From Euryarchaeota archaeon SCGC AAA252-I15 (GTDB taxonomy: Archaea > Altiarchaeota > Altiarchaeia > IMC4 > SCGC-AAA252-I15): 26,944 nucleotides of DNA. This document shows, piece after piece, positions 14,784-22,809 of the stretch. Positions within the stretch are counted from its first letter, which is position 1. Each line of letters begins with the position of its first letter. The stretch is taken from assembly GCA_000402775.1 (NCBI GenBank), contig AQSC01000045.1:1-26944 (forward strand), given 5' to 3'. Position numbers and translations under genes: made by a program. The notes beneath the pieces were generated by a model, which worked only from the letters and a program-made list of their open reading frames with translations, did not search any database and was not told where the DNA came from.

Positions 14784-14794
14784 TTTTAAATATA
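14784..14794 (+). promoter_or_regulatory. TATA box for tpiA-mtrH
   Basis: TTTTAAATATA, a good archaeal TATA box, lies about 28-38 nt upstream of the tpiA ATG at 14822. GGAGGT follows at about 14805-14810. Transcription would start only a few bases before the ATG, so either the leader is very short or a nearby alternative start is used. Confidence 0.6.
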
Positions 14795-14821
14795 TTGTGT
14801 TTTCGGAGGTTTTTAGATAAA

Positions 14822-15490
14822 ATGGATTGTATGATTGTGTTGAATTTCAAGACTTATATTGAGGCGACTGGTAGGAAGGCGTTGGAGCTTGCTCGTGTTT
14901 GTGAGGAGGTTTCGAAGGATAAGGGTGTTTCGATTATCGTGTGTCCGCAGCATGCTGATTTGGCGGTTATTGTGGGTGAGGTTGATATTCCGGTTTACGC
15001 CCAGCATTTCGATAATATTGAGCCGGGGAGTCATACCGGCTGGGTTTTGCCTGAGGCTGTTGTTGAGGCGGGTGCTTCTGGGACTTTGATCAATCATTCC
15101 GAGCATCGTCTTTCCGCGGCTGATATTGAGGCGTGTGTTGTAAAGTCTAAGGCTTTGGGTTTGGTGTCGATTGTCTGCTCGAATAATGTGGCTGTTTCGA
15201 AGGCTTGTGCTGCTTTCAGCCCGGATTACGTTGCTGTTGAGCCGCCCGAGCTTATTGGTTCTGGTGTTTCGGTTTCTGAGGCGCAGCCTGAGGTTGTTAC
15301 TGGGTCGGTTGACGCCGTCAAGTCTGTGAATGATAAGGTTGGTGTTTTGTGTGGGGCTGGTGTTTCGACTGGTGATGACTTGGTTAAGGCCTTGGATTTG
15401 GGGGTTGAGGGTGTTTTGCTGGCTTCAGGGGTTGTGAAGGCTGAGGATCCCAAGCAGGCTTTGTTGGATTTGGTTTCTGGTATTTTATAG
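14822..15490 (+). CDS. tpiA: triosephosphate isomerase (archaeal type)
   Basis: A 222-residue TIM, the short archaeal form (bacterial enzymes have about 250). It interconverts glyceraldehyde-3-phosphate and dihydroxyacetone phosphate in glycolysis and gluconeogenesis. Active-site residues are Asn8 and Lys10 (LNFKTY), His92 (NHSEHR) and Glu140 (VAVEPPELIG). The phosphate-binding end shows LCGAGVSTGDD and GVLLASGVVKA. ATG 14822 is preferred; ATG 14831 is possible. The coding strand is strikingly T/G-rich. MtrH follows after 6 nt, so the two are co-transcribed. Confidence 0.95.
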   Translation: MDCMIVLNFKTYIEATGRKALELARVCEEVSKDKGVSIIVCPQHADLAVIVGEVDIPVYAQHFDNIEPGSHTGWVLPEAVVEAGASGTLINHSEHRLSAADIEACVVKSKALGLVSIVCSNNVAVSKACAAFSPDYVAVEPPELIGSGVSVSEAQPEVVTGSVDAVKSVNDKVGVLCGAGVSTGDDLVKALDLGVEGVLLASGVVKAEDPKQALLDLVSGIL

Positions 15491-15496
15491 GGGAAG

Positions 15497-16405
15497 ATGT
15501 TTGTTTTTCCAGGGCAGAAGTCTTTTAGTATTGGTGGGATTCGTTTTGGAGGTCAAGTGAATAATCCTTGTGTATTGGTGGGCACTATTTTTTACAGGAA
15601 AGAAGGTTTGTTTACAGGGTCTAATGGGGTTTTTGATAAGGAGAAGGCGCAGGATTTGATTAAGGCTTCGGAGGGGTTTTCCGATGAGACGGGTATTCCA
15701 TGCATGTTGGATGTGTACGGTGATTCCCCAGAGTTTATTTGCGATCGAATTGATTTTGTGTCTGAGGTGTCTGACAGGCCTTTTTTTATTGATTCGACTG
15801 ATGCGAAAGTGAGGATTGCGGGTGTTGAGCATGCTGAGGAGGTTGGACTTTGTGATCGACTTGCCTATAATTCGATTAATGTCGGGACTGGAGTGGAGGA
15901 GCTTGCGGTTTTGGCCGGCTCGAGTGTTTCAGCTGCGATTTTGCTGGCCTTCAACCCGCTTTCGAACAGTCTTGAAGGTAAGCTTAAGGTTTTGGATGAT
16001 AGTGTCGGCAACCTCAAGAAGGGTTTGGTTGAGACTGCCTCTGATTGTGGGATTTCCAGGGTTTTGGTGGATACTGGGATTACTCCGTTGGGTGAAGGTG
16101 CTTCGTCTGCGGTCAGGGCTATTCCCTGTGTTAAGGCCAAGTATGGTCTCCCTTCAGGCTGCGGAATCCATAATGCGGTAATTGAGTGGAGGTGGATTAA
16201 GGGTCGGGAGGAGCTTTTTGTAGATGCAGCGTCCAACGTGCTTGCGAGAACTTTGGGTGCTGATTTTATTTTATACGGTCCGATAGAGCGTGCCAGGAAT
16301 GTTTTTTCGACTGTTGCTTTCGTGGAGTCTTTGTTTGGTGAGGCTTCCGAGGAGTTTGGGTTGGACGTTTCCGATACTCATCCATCCCGCCTGCTTTTGA
16401 AATGA
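15497..16405 (+). CDS. mtrH: MtrH-family methyltransferase
   Basis: A 302-residue protein homologous to subunit H of tetrahydromethanopterin S-methyltransferase. That TIM-barrel subunit moves the methyl group from methyl-tetrahydromethanopterin to a corrinoid protein. Recognisable blocks are the N-terminal QKSFSIGGIRFGGQVNNPCV, VGTIFYRKEGL, FIDSTDAKVRIAGVEHAEE, YNSINVGTGVEEL, LVDTGITPLGEG and LPSGCGIHNAVIEW. No other Mtr subunit is next to it. Standalone MtrH homologues occur in non-methanogens and in methylotrophic systems, so a role in C1 transfer to a corrinoid protein is inferred rather than methanogenesis. It is followed by an IS200-like insertion and then a DUF4346 gene that was probably its operon partner. 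Confidence 0.85.
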   Translation: MFVFPGQKSFSIGGIRFGGQVNNPCVLVGTIFYRKEGLFTGSNGVFDKEKAQDLIKASEGFSDETGIPCMLDVYGDSPEFICDRIDFVSEVSDRPFFIDSTDAKVRIAGVEHAEEVGLCDRLAYNSINVGTGVEELAVLAGSSVSAAILLAFNPLSNSLEGKLKVLDDSVGNLKKGLVETASDCGISRVLVDTGITPLGEGASSAVRAIPCVKAKYGLPSGCGIHNAVIEWRWIKGREELFVDAASNVLARTLGADFILYGPIERARNVFSTVAFVESLFGEASEEFGLDVSDTHPSRLLLK

Positions 16406-16440
16406 ATGACCGCCGCCTGAAGGCGGCGGTATCTTTGCAT

Positions 16441-16911
16441 TCAAGCAAGCCAGCGGTTTAGACTGGTTTGTTGTGGAGGTTGAACTTCCTTCGCGCAGCG
16501 GAGGACGCGACTCCAATCGCCTTGCGAGTGGGCGATGTAGTGTTTAATTGTGTCGGCGGTCACGTTTCCGACGCTTCGGTAGAATTTGCCGCGGCTCCAC
16601 AAGTGGCCGCGCCGGAAAATCCGGCGAAGATGCGGGAACGCCTGAAACAGCATCCTGGCTGAAACGCCCTTAAACAACTGCACGACACGAGAAATACACA
16701 CATTCGGGTGGAAGCCCACGAACAAGTGCACGTGATCACTCATCACCTGCACTTCGTGAATCACAAACCCGTATTTCCGGGCGACCTCCCGGAAAACCCG
16801 CTCACAAACACTCTTAACCTCGCCGGACAAAATCTTGTAACGATACTTCGGGCAAAACACGACATGAAAACTCACCTGCCCGAATCCATGGCTCACGCTA
16901 ACCAAATCCAT
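16441..16911 (-). CDS. tnpA: IS200-family transposase (HUH, Y1)
   Basis: A 156-residue single-strand transposase starting at ATG 16911 (MDLVSVSHGFGQVSFHVVF). The HUH motif is in MSDHVHLFVGFHP, and the catalytic Tyr is in the C-terminal TIKHYIAHSQ helix. FHVVFCPKYRYKIL is the standard N-terminal strand of the family. All key residues are present, so it may be active. GGAGGT lies about 7 nt upstream and is partly covered by a leader hairpin. A longer in-frame extension to 17025 runs through the left-end hairpin region and is not expected to be translated. Confidence 0.9.
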   Translation of the reverse strand: MDLVSVSHGFGQVSFHVVFCPKYRYKILSGEVKSVCERVFREVARKYGFVIHEVQVMSDHVHLFVGFHPNVCISRVVQLFKGVSARMLFQAFPHLRRIFRRGHLWSRGKFYRSVGNVTADTIKHYIAHSQGDWSRVLRCAKEVQPPQQTSLNRWLA

Positions 16912-16921
16912 ATTGGTACCT

Positions 16922-16968
16922 CCAAAGCGGCTTCCAAAGGCGCGGGCGAAGCCCGCACGCCGCTTTGG
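16922..16968 (-). promoter_or_regulatory. tnpA leader hairpin next to the ribosome-binding site
   Basis: CCAAAGCGGC (16922-16931) pairs perfectly with GCCGCTTTGG (16959-16968), with an inner GCGGGC-GAA-GCCCGC hairpin. In the mRNA the outer 3' arm ends in TTTGG, running directly into AGGT of the Shine-Dalgarno sequence. IS200 elements are known to limit transposase translation by such a leader stem; the arrangement suggests the same here. Confidence 0.6.
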
Positions 16969-17069
16969 TAAAATATTAGAAAACAAAGGAGGAAGAAGCA
17001 AGGAACACAAGAATCTAGTTCGCAATTCCTCTGCGGGCTAAAGCCCGCAGTATCCTTGCGAAAGTTGTA

Positions 17070-17387
17070 ATGAAGTCCAATGATTCATCTGGTAGGGAGA
17101 TTAATGCTTCTGAGAGTGGGAAGTTGAATCTTGATCCCGCGGGTTTTTTCGTGGTGCACGCAGATTTGAGATCACAAAATATTTTCGTGGAACACTACGC
17201 CTATGACCGGAAAATACAAAACAAGTTTAAGGGGAAGACTGCGAAAAGCCTGTGCGATACGATAATTAAAAGAGAGTTGACTTTGGATGCTTCGCATGCA
17301 TCGTATCTTGGAAGAGAGCTTATGAAGGCTGAGATTTCGCTTCGCAAGGGCCTGGTTTACACGCAGGATAAACCGTTGAAACTTTAG
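17070..17387 (+). CDS. DUF4346-family protein
   Basis: A 105-residue protein matching the DUF4346 pattern as I remember it: DPAGFFVVHADLRSQNIFVEHY, then GKTAKSLCDTII, and the strongly conserved HASYLGRELMKAE...GLVYTQD. The domain occurs alone or with corrinoid/tetrahydromethanopterin methyltransferase components such as MtrA homologues. Its function is not established, but linkage to C1 transfer fits the mtrH gene upstream. The ATG at 17070 overlaps the IS target tetranucleotide, so the insertion left the reading frame intact but moved it ~660 nt from its former promoter. The 3' end overlaps the convergent DUF460 gene by 4 bp. Confidence 0.75.
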   Translation: MKSNDSSGREINASESGKLNLDPAGFFVVHADLRSQNIFVEHYAYDRKIQNKFKGKTAKSLCDTIIKRELTLDASHASYLGRELMKAEISLRKGLVYTQDKPLKL

Positions 17388-18442
17388 TTGACTTTCCCGC
17401 TTCGTAAATTCTTGTATTCCTCGATTATTTTTTCGACAGATTCGGCGCTGGGTTTAAGCAATTGCTCAAGTATTTCAGACTCCACATACAGGCACCCGTA
17501 AAATCGTCTTAAAAAGTCTTCGCAAGCATAAGGTATGTCTTTTTTTGAAAGCTCTTTTATGTTTGACTTATTGTCGGTGAAAACGAGGCACAGATTCTTA
17601 AGGTTTTTTTCATCCGCTCTGGAAATCTTGTTTGGCATGAAAGTCAAGCCTGAACTTGAGTTCGGAAAAATCCCTACAGAACGCGCTTTACCTTCCACTA
17701 TCTTGTTCCAGAGGAAGCGAAACTGGTAAATCCTTGAAAGCTCGTCTTCAAGAATCCTTATCCTATCTCCCCTCGCCTTAAGGTTCTTCTTAAGTCTTTT
17801 AACTTCCAAATCCTGGGAGACCCCGGACTCCAATCCCCCGGAAACGGCCAAACTTTTGTCGCGAAGTCTTTTAATCTCCTCGTTTTTCTCAGACAACTCG
17901 GCAATCAAGTTTTTCCTCTGTCTTTCAAGGTTTCTGATCTTTTTCCTTAAAGGAGGTGGGGTTACCTGCATTTTCTCGAGTGTTATTTTAGGTTGCTTAA
18001 CCTTTTTTTGGGGGCGTTCGGCGATGGGCTCACCTTGAAGTATCTCATATTTCCTGGAATCGTTTAGACCAAGCTTGTCGGCTTTTCTCAGAATATTTTT
18101 CACCTTCTTAAACGCAAACAAAGCTGAAGCTAGTGCGTCCCGTTCGTGAGCGTTCTTTATGTTGAATTTCTTCGTTAAAATCCTCTTATCATCAATTGAG
18201 AGGGGGGTGCGTGGCGCGTGGACTCGCGCTCCAAAGCTTGATGCTATTTTTTGGATTGATTTCGGGGGCTTGGAGACGTCAGATGCGACTATCGCTGGGA
18301 TGCCGTGCTTTTCAATATAGGATACTAGATTGTCCACTCCAACGTCACGAGAGCTCGTAACGTCTAGTAGATTGCCGGAAAGATTAAGTACTGCAACGGA
18401 ACTGGTCGTCCCAATGTCAACTCCCACAATTAAGTACGTCAT
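17384..18442 (-). CDS. DUF460 (COG2433) RNase H-like protein
   Basis: A 352-residue protein starting at ATG 18442 (MTYLIVGVDIGTTSS); an upstream in-frame ATG at 18496 is less likely. The N-terminal domain is an RNase H/actin-like fold with the first acidic residue in VGVDIGTT and the strand IVASDVSKPP; the NAHERDALASALFAFK helix is typical of the family and of RuvC-like folds. A basic linker (about 155-190) and a coiled coil (about 185-265) follow. A C-terminal alpha/beta domain (about 270-350) ends it. Members I know from methanogens are longer (about 600 residues or more), so this is a short version. DUF460 proteins are archaeal and of unknown function; nuclease or resolvase activity is inferred from the fold. 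Confidence 0.75.
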   Translation of the reverse strand: MTYLIVGVDIGTTSSVAVLNLSGNLLDVTSSRDVGVDNLVSYIEKHGIPAIVASDVSKPPKSIQKIASSFGARVHAPRTPLSIDDKRILTKKFNIKNAHERDALASALFAFKKVKNILRKADKLGLNDSRKYEILQGEPIAERPQKKVKQPKITLEKMQVTPPPLRKKIRNLERQRKNLIAELSEKNEEIKRLRDKSLAVSGGLESGVSQDLEVKRLKKNLKARGDRIRILEDELSRIYQFRFLWNKIVEGKARSVGIFPNSSSGLTFMPNKISRADEKNLKNLCLVFTDNKSNIKELSKKDIPYACEDFLRRFYGCLYVESEILEQLLKPSAESVEKIIEEYKNLRSGKVN

Positions 18443-18447
18443 TAGCC

Positions 18448-19801
18448 TTAAAGCTTGGTCTGGGTTTCTTTTATTGGATAAACCCCGTTTAGACACGCAT
18501 TACAAAGTTTTTCCTCGGGAAGGCCGATAGCACTTATTAAACCCTCAATGCTTGAGTATACTAGTGAGTCAGCCCCCAAAGTCTTGCATATTTCTTTGAC
18601 AGTCTTATTTGATGCGATAAACTGCTCGCTGGTTTGCATGTCTATTCCGTAGAGGCAGGGATACCTTATGGGGGGGGCAGGATATCCTCACGTGCACTTC
18701 TTTTGCACCGGCTTTTTTCAATGCCTGAATGATTCTTTTCAGGGTAGTGCCCCTTACGATGGAATCATCTACTAAAACAATCCTTTTCCCATCCACCTGA
18801 CTTTTAATTGGATTGAGTTTCACCCTAACGCTTAAATCGCGTTGGTCTTGTTTGGGCAGTATGAATGTTCTTCCAATGTATCTGTTTTTCATAAGGCCTT
18901 CAGCGTAGGGGATTCCTGACTCCCTCGCGTATCCGACTGCCGTGGTTATCCCGGAGTCGGGAACTGGGATAACAAGATCTGCATCAACCTTGCCTTCCTT
19001 GGCGAGATTTCTCCCAAGATTTTGCCTTACATCATAGACTGAAACCTTGTTTAGAATCGAGTCGGGACGTGCGAAGTAGACGTATTCGAACATGCAGTGG
19101 GAAGGATTTGCTTTAGGTCCGAAATGGGATTCCATTTTATCGGCGATAACAAGAATCTCTGAGGGCTTCACATCCCTTACCAGATCATATTCTAATACGT
19201 CGAGCGCACATGACTCGGACGCGATCACGTAAGATGATTCTTTTTGACCGAGGACGAGCGGCCTCACCCCCTTTGGATCGCGGACCGCGATTAACGTGTC
19301 TTCGAAAAGGATTGTAATTGAGTATGAGCCAAGGAGCTGTTTCATCGCGTTTTTTATGCCTTTTATGAAATCGCCGGTCTTTAAGTGTTCTTGGGCTATT
19401 AGGTGTGCTATGACTTCGGTGTCTGATGTTGTCGTGAAGACTCCGCCCTTCGACTCCATTGAAAGTTTAAGTTCCTCTGCGTTAAAGATGTTTCCGTTGT
19501 GTGCTATGGCAAAGCTTCCCTTAGAATAGTTTATGAGAAAGGGTTGGGCGTTTTCGAGTTTTGATTCGCCAGTAGTCGAGTACCTGACGTGTCCTATCCC
19601 AGTATTTCCCGATAAATACACGTTTTTGAATACCTCGCTTACAAGGCCCATTTCCTTGTGAACGCGGATTTCATTAGAGTAAACGGCAATTCCTGCAGAC
19701 TCCTGACCCCTGTGTTGAAGAGAATATAAGCCGTAGAAAATCGATTGGAAAACATCCTCATTTGATTTAATTCCGAAAACAGCACACTTTTCCTGCATCA
19801 T
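18448..19801 (-). pseudogene. purF: amidophosphoribosyltransferase with a +1 frameshift in a C8 tract
   Basis: PurF makes 5-phosphoribosylamine from PRPP and glutamine, the first step of purine synthesis. The frame from ATG 19801 gives the glutaminase domain (nucleophile Cys6 in KCAVFGI) and the PRPP site VLVDDSIVRGTT. It goes wrong after RISCPP, at eight C on the coding strand (plus-strand G 18670-18677). With seven C it reads CPPIRYPCLYGIDMQTSEQF and continues to the normal end, KLCNACLNGVYPI, giving exactly 450 residues. HCMFEYVYFARPD, PCLYGIDM and CNAC match the [4Fe-4S] cysteines of the Bacillus-type enzyme. An otherwise perfect housekeeping gene makes sequencing error the first explanation. 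A TATA box (TTTATAAAC) lies about 40 nt upstream. Confidence 0.9.
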
Positions 19802-19816
19802 GTTTAAACTCTGAAG

Positions 19817-19846
19817 TTTTAATAACTACGATAAACAGTTTATAAA
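19817..19846. promoter_or_regulatory. divergent promoter region between purF and argJ
   Basis: Only 49 bp separate the two start codons. For argJ, TTTTAATAA (19817-19825) lies 26-34 nt before the ATG, the spacing of a leaderless archaeal transcript. For purF, the minus-strand TTTATAAAC (19838-19846) lies about 37-45 nt before its ATG. The two promoters interleave, so the polymerases would compete. Confidence 0.5.
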
Positions 19847-19850
19847 TCCA

Positions 19851-21008
19851 ATGAAACTCTCAGATACCGGGCGTGGAGTCTGCATTAAGGGGTTCAAGGC
19901 TTTTGGACTAAAGGAGGGTAGGGTAGGAGTGGCAGTGATATTCTCGGACAAGTTATGCCAGACCGCTGGAGTATTCACGAAAAACAGCGTTAAGGCAGCG
20001 CCAGTAATAGTCTCGGGGAAAAACATTAAAAACGGCCTGCAAGCCATAGTGGCAAACTCGGGTCAAGCAAACGCTTGCGTTAAAAATGGCGTGGATGATG
20101 CCTTATCCATGTGCAAGAAAACCGCCGAAACATTCGGCATACCCCCTAAAAACGTGGGAGTAGCCTCAACTGGAGTGATTGGAAAGGCCGTCAAAATCAA
20201 GGAAGTTGAAAAACTCATCGAAAAAACAGCGGGAAAACTCGGATGCTCTAAAACAAAAAGCCTAAAAGCCGTCAAAGCCATAATGACCACGGACACGAAA
20301 CCAAAAATGTGTTCTGCAAAATACAAGGACATTGAAGTTGGGGGCATTATGAAGGGATCGGGGATGATAGCACCCAACATGGCCACAATGCTATGCTTTC
20401 TCACCACGAACGCAGACATTGGAGCGGATAAGATGAATGATGCTCTAGTAAATTCTGTGGAAAAGAGTTTTAATCGTGTTGTCGTTGATGGAGACGAGAG
20501 CACAAACGACACGGTACTTTTAATGTCTAATATGAAGGAAAAATGCAAGTACGGTGATTTTGTGAAAATGCTGGATTACGTGACTGAAAGCCTTGCAAAA
20601 CAGATGGCGGCTGACGGGGAAGGCGCGACAAAGCTTATCGAGTTCACTGTAGTTCATGGGAGAGACGAGGAGACTGCGAAAAAAATCGTGAACGCAGTCT
20701 TGTCTTCACCCCTTGTGAAAACTGCCGTCTACGGTGAAAACCCTAACTGGGGCCGAATTATAGGGAAAATCGGCTCGGTCGAAAAGATAGACTTTGAAAA
20801 AATCAGGCTCGAATTTTCCAGTGGACGGAAAAAGGCTGTTGCACTTCATTTCGGTGGACGCGGCGGAGACAGGAAAAAGGTTGGTGAAATCTTAAAGTCT
20901 TCTGAAATAAAAATCAAGGTGGATCTGAATTCAGGTAAAGGCAGCGCGACAGGGTGGGGATGTGATTTAAGTGAGAAATACGTTAAAATTAACGCTGAAT
21001 ACAATTAG
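19851..21008 (+). CDS. argJ: glutamate N-acetyltransferase ArgJ
   Basis: A 385-residue ornithine/glutamate acetyltransferase of arginine biosynthesis. It transfers acetyl from N-acetylornithine to glutamate; some forms also use acetyl-CoA. The protein self-cleaves into two chains at KGSGMIAPNMATML, making Thr179 the N-terminal nucleophile. Other markers are VANSGQANACVKNG, ASTGVIGKAV, the DGDESTNDT motif, the GEGATKL block and the terminal GWGCDLSEKYVKINAEYN. The length and C-terminus (Asn-Ala-Glu-Tyr-like end) are complete. No other arg genes are adjacent; rhomboid follows after 6 nt. It is probably leaderless. Confidence 0.95.
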   Translation: MKLSDTGRGVCIKGFKAFGLKEGRVGVAVIFSDKLCQTAGVFTKNSVKAAPVIVSGKNIKNGLQAIVANSGQANACVKNGVDDALSMCKKTAETFGIPPKNVGVASTGVIGKAVKIKEVEKLIEKTAGKLGCSKTKSLKAVKAIMTTDTKPKMCSAKYKDIEVGGIMKGSGMIAPNMATMLCFLTTNADIGADKMNDALVNSVEKSFNRVVVDGDESTNDTVLLMSNMKEKCKYGDFVKMLDYVTESLAKQMAADGEGATKLIEFTVVHGRDEETAKKIVNAVLSSPLVKTAVYGENPNWGRIIGKIGSVEKIDFEKIRLEFSSGRKKAVALHFGGRGGDRKKVGEILKSSEIKIKVDLNSGKGSATGWGCDLSEKYVKINAEYN

Positions 21009-21014
21009 TTTAAA

Positions 21015-21638
21015 ATGAGGGTTTTAGGAGTAGATAAAAGTCCTGTCGAGGTTATAATAACCGCGTGTGTTATGGCATACATTCTCGAGTGGGCGATGCG
21101 AGACTTTATTTTCGTGACTTTCGCACTCCAACCAAGCACGGTCTTACTCAAACCTTGGACTCTTGTAACCAGCATGTTCGTCCACGCAGACATCCACCAC
21201 CTTTTATTCAACATGATCTCCCTCTTCTTCTTTGGATTGTATTTGGATCGGATGCTGGGTGAGAAGGTTTTTCTAAAGATTTATTTCGTCGGAGGCTTGT
21301 TTGCAAGCGTTAGTTACGTTTTCACGTCACTTTTTTTCGGCATACCCCACCCCAATACTTTCGCCGTGGGCGCGTCAGGTGCGATTTTCGCAGTCATGGG
21401 GACTTTGGTTGTTTTACGGCCGAACCTCACAATACTCTACAGTTTCCTATTTCCAATGCCATTGTACGTTTGGGCGATCCTATACACCATTATTGCAGTC
21501 CCATCAATGTTTATGCCAGGAAGCATCGCCCACAACGCCCATTTAGGAGGGCTTCTCGCAGGATACTTTTACGGCAAACAATACAAAAAAACCTTAACTT
21601 CCGGCGATGATGGAAAATACGGGTTCAGATTCCGCTAA
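21015..21638 (+). CDS. rhomboid-family intramembrane serine protease
   Basis: A 207-residue membrane protein with about six helices. The catalytic Ser121 is in GASGAIF and His176 in HNAHLGGLLAGYFYG; the oxyanion-side residues His61/His62 and Asn66 are in DIHHLLFNM. The L1 loop WTLVTSMFVHAD is typical. All expected catalytic residues are present, so it should be an active intramembrane protease cleaving single-span membrane proteins. It follows argJ by 6 nt and lies 29 nt before the UbiA gene, but no functional link is evident. Confidence 0.92.
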   Translation: MRVLGVDKSPVEVIITACVMAYILEWAMRDFIFVTFALQPSTVLLKPWTLVTSMFVHADIHHLLFNMISLFFFGLYLDRMLGEKVFLKIYFVGGLFASVSYVFTSLFFGIPHPNTFAVGASGAIFAVMGTLVVLRPNLTILYSFLFPMPLYVWAILYTIIAVPSMFMPGSIAHNAHLGGLLAGYFYGKQYKKTLTSGDDGKYGFRFR

Positions 21639-21667
21639 TAAAGCTAATAAAAAGGAATATATTTTGG

Positions 21668-22564
21668 ATGGATAACGAGTTGGAAAATCAAAAAGAAAAC
21701 AAAACAATTTCGACCATCAGAGTAATCTTGAAGTTGATGCGAATTAGAAACTGTACAATAGCCTTCTTCGGAGTAATCGTGGGAGCACTTCTTGTCTCCT
21801 CACCCCAAGAAACAGAGTTCATTAAAGTCTTCACGGCGGCATTAACGGCAGCCATCATCACGGGGGGAGGAAACACGCTAAACGATTATTTCGACATAAA
21901 CGTAGACAAGATAAACAAGCCAAAACGACCCATACCCGCAGGGAAAATCCAGAAAAGCGACGCACTCATGCTCGCAATAGGACTGCTTTTCATAGGCCTT
22001 GGCCTCGCCAAAACAATAAACAAATACTGTCTAGCCATCGCCCTCGTAAATGCGATCATGCTCGTAATATACGCTGCATACTCGAAAAGAATGCTTTTCA
22101 TCTCAAACCTGGGGGTAAGCTACCTAGTCGCCTCAATATTTATCTTCGGCGCCCTAGCAACAATCTCACCCGGCGAAACAATAGACGTCCAAAAAATCAG
22201 GATCGCAACAGTCATAACGGGATGCGCATTCCTTATGACACTCGCAAGAGAAATAATAAAAGACATTGAAGACGTTGAAGGAGACACCAAACTATACTCG
22301 AAGACACTCCCCATAGTAATCGGACCCGCAAAATCAAGGAATGTGGCAGCATTATTCGCAATAACTGGAATACTACTCAGCCTAACCCCCATAATATACA
22401 AATTCACAACACTACACCTTCCAGTATACGGAATACTAATCGGGATAACAGACCTCGCCTTCATCGCAGCACTCACAATGAGCGCACCCCTCGCCCAGCG
22501 AATAATGGTATTCGGAATGCTAAGCTCCCTCCTCGCATTCTTCCTCGGCCGCATGTACGCCTAA
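21668..22564 (+). CDS. UbiA prenyltransferase, probably DGGGP synthase
   Basis: A 298-residue integral membrane prenyltransferase with about eight helices. The first Asp-rich motif is NDYFDINVD (72-80), followed by KPKRPIPAG; the second is DIEDVEGD (199-206). These bind the diphosphate through Mg2+. In archaea this subgroup adds the second geranylgeranyl chain to geranylgeranylglyceryl phosphate, the second ether-bond step of membrane lipid synthesis. RPIPAGKI and REIIKDIEDVEGD strongly resemble that group; a quinone or heme branch is less likely. The coding strand is A/C-rich, the reverse of the tpiA-mtrH region on the same strand. Confidence 0.85.
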   Translation: MDNELENQKENKTISTIRVILKLMRIRNCTIAFFGVIVGALLVSSPQETEFIKVFTAALTAAIITGGGNTLNDYFDINVDKINKPKRPIPAGKIQKSDALMLAIGLLFIGLGLAKTINKYCLAIALVNAIMLVIYAAYSKRMLFISNLGVSYLVASIFIFGALATISPGETIDVQKIRIATVITGCAFLMTLAREIIKDIEDVEGDTKLYSKTLPIVIGPAKSRNVAALFAITGILLSLTPIIYKFTTLHLPVYGILIGITDLAFIAALTMSAPLAQRIMVFGMLSSLLAFFLGRMYA

Positions 22565-22574
22565 AAAAAAACGA

Positions 22575-22626
22575 TGTCAAGAACCACCGGTCAAAGGCCG
22601 GTGGCATGATAAGGTGGTTCTTGACA
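22575..22626. repeat. long palindrome with alternative inner stem
   Basis: TGTCAAGAACCACC (22575-22588) is perfectly complementary to 22613-22626 (14 bp). Inside, CCACCGG pairs with CCGGTGG (loop TCAAAGG), so the CCACC segment can join either stem. It starts 10 nt after the UbiA stop. It could be a terminator, but its length and the switchable pairing suggest a mobile palindromic repeat. Confidence 0.6.
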
Positions 22627-22655
22627 GAAGATTTCCCGTAAGTCCAACACCACAT

Positions 22656-22677
22656 GCCACCAGTTATAAACTGGCGG
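22656..22677. repeat. second palindrome, inverted relative to the first
   Basis: CCAGTT-ATA-AACTGG (22660-22674) with flanking GCCA/CGG extension. Read on the minus strand it ends in TGGTGGCATG; the first palindrome ends in GGTGGCATG on the plus strand, so the two hairpins look like an inverted pair of the same repeat. Confidence 0.45.
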
Positions 22678-22700
22678 AAATCTATGATTTAATAAAAAAG

Positions 22701-22800
22701 GCAACCTATTAGTATTCCAACGTCGGAATTATCCGACGAATAATGTGCCACCTTCAGCTGCGAAAGCAGCCTCGAAGACCCTGGGGGGAAAAATTCAGGC
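22701..22800 (+). other. structured non-coding stretch upstream of tRNA-Thr
   Basis: Contains the perfect hairpin CGTCGGA-ATTA-TCCGACG (22721-22738), enclosed by GGCA (22700-22703) and TGCC (about 22746-22749). A GCTGC-GAAA-GCAGC hairpin with a GNRA tetraloop follows (22757-22770). No reading frame. It could be a small RNA co-transcribed with tRNA-Thr; I found no clear box C/D or ACA motif. Confidence 0.35.
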
Positions 22801-22809
22801 AAAAAAAAT

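Larger units (their letters stand above)
16406..17066 (-). mobile_element. IS200/IS605-family insertion (tnpA only)
   Basis: A compact element with a single HUH transposase and no tnpB. A perfect 8-bp hairpin (CCGCCGCC-TGAA-GGCGGCGG, 16409-16428) lies at the tnpA 3' side and CTGCGGGC-TAAA-GCCCGCAG (about 17031-17050) at the 5' side. Both are followed on the plus strand by a related TATC-(T/C)TTGC sequence. At the tnpA 5' side the minus strand reads TTAC just outside, a known IS200/IS605-type target tetranucleotide. Ends are therefore estimated, not proven. The element sits directly between the mtrH stop and the DUF4346 start. Confidence 0.8.

Noticed and set aside
16912..17025. Extended N-terminus of the IS200 transposase
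   Set aside because: It would translate the leader hairpin; the family starts at the ATG at 16911, which has a Shine-Dalgarno site.
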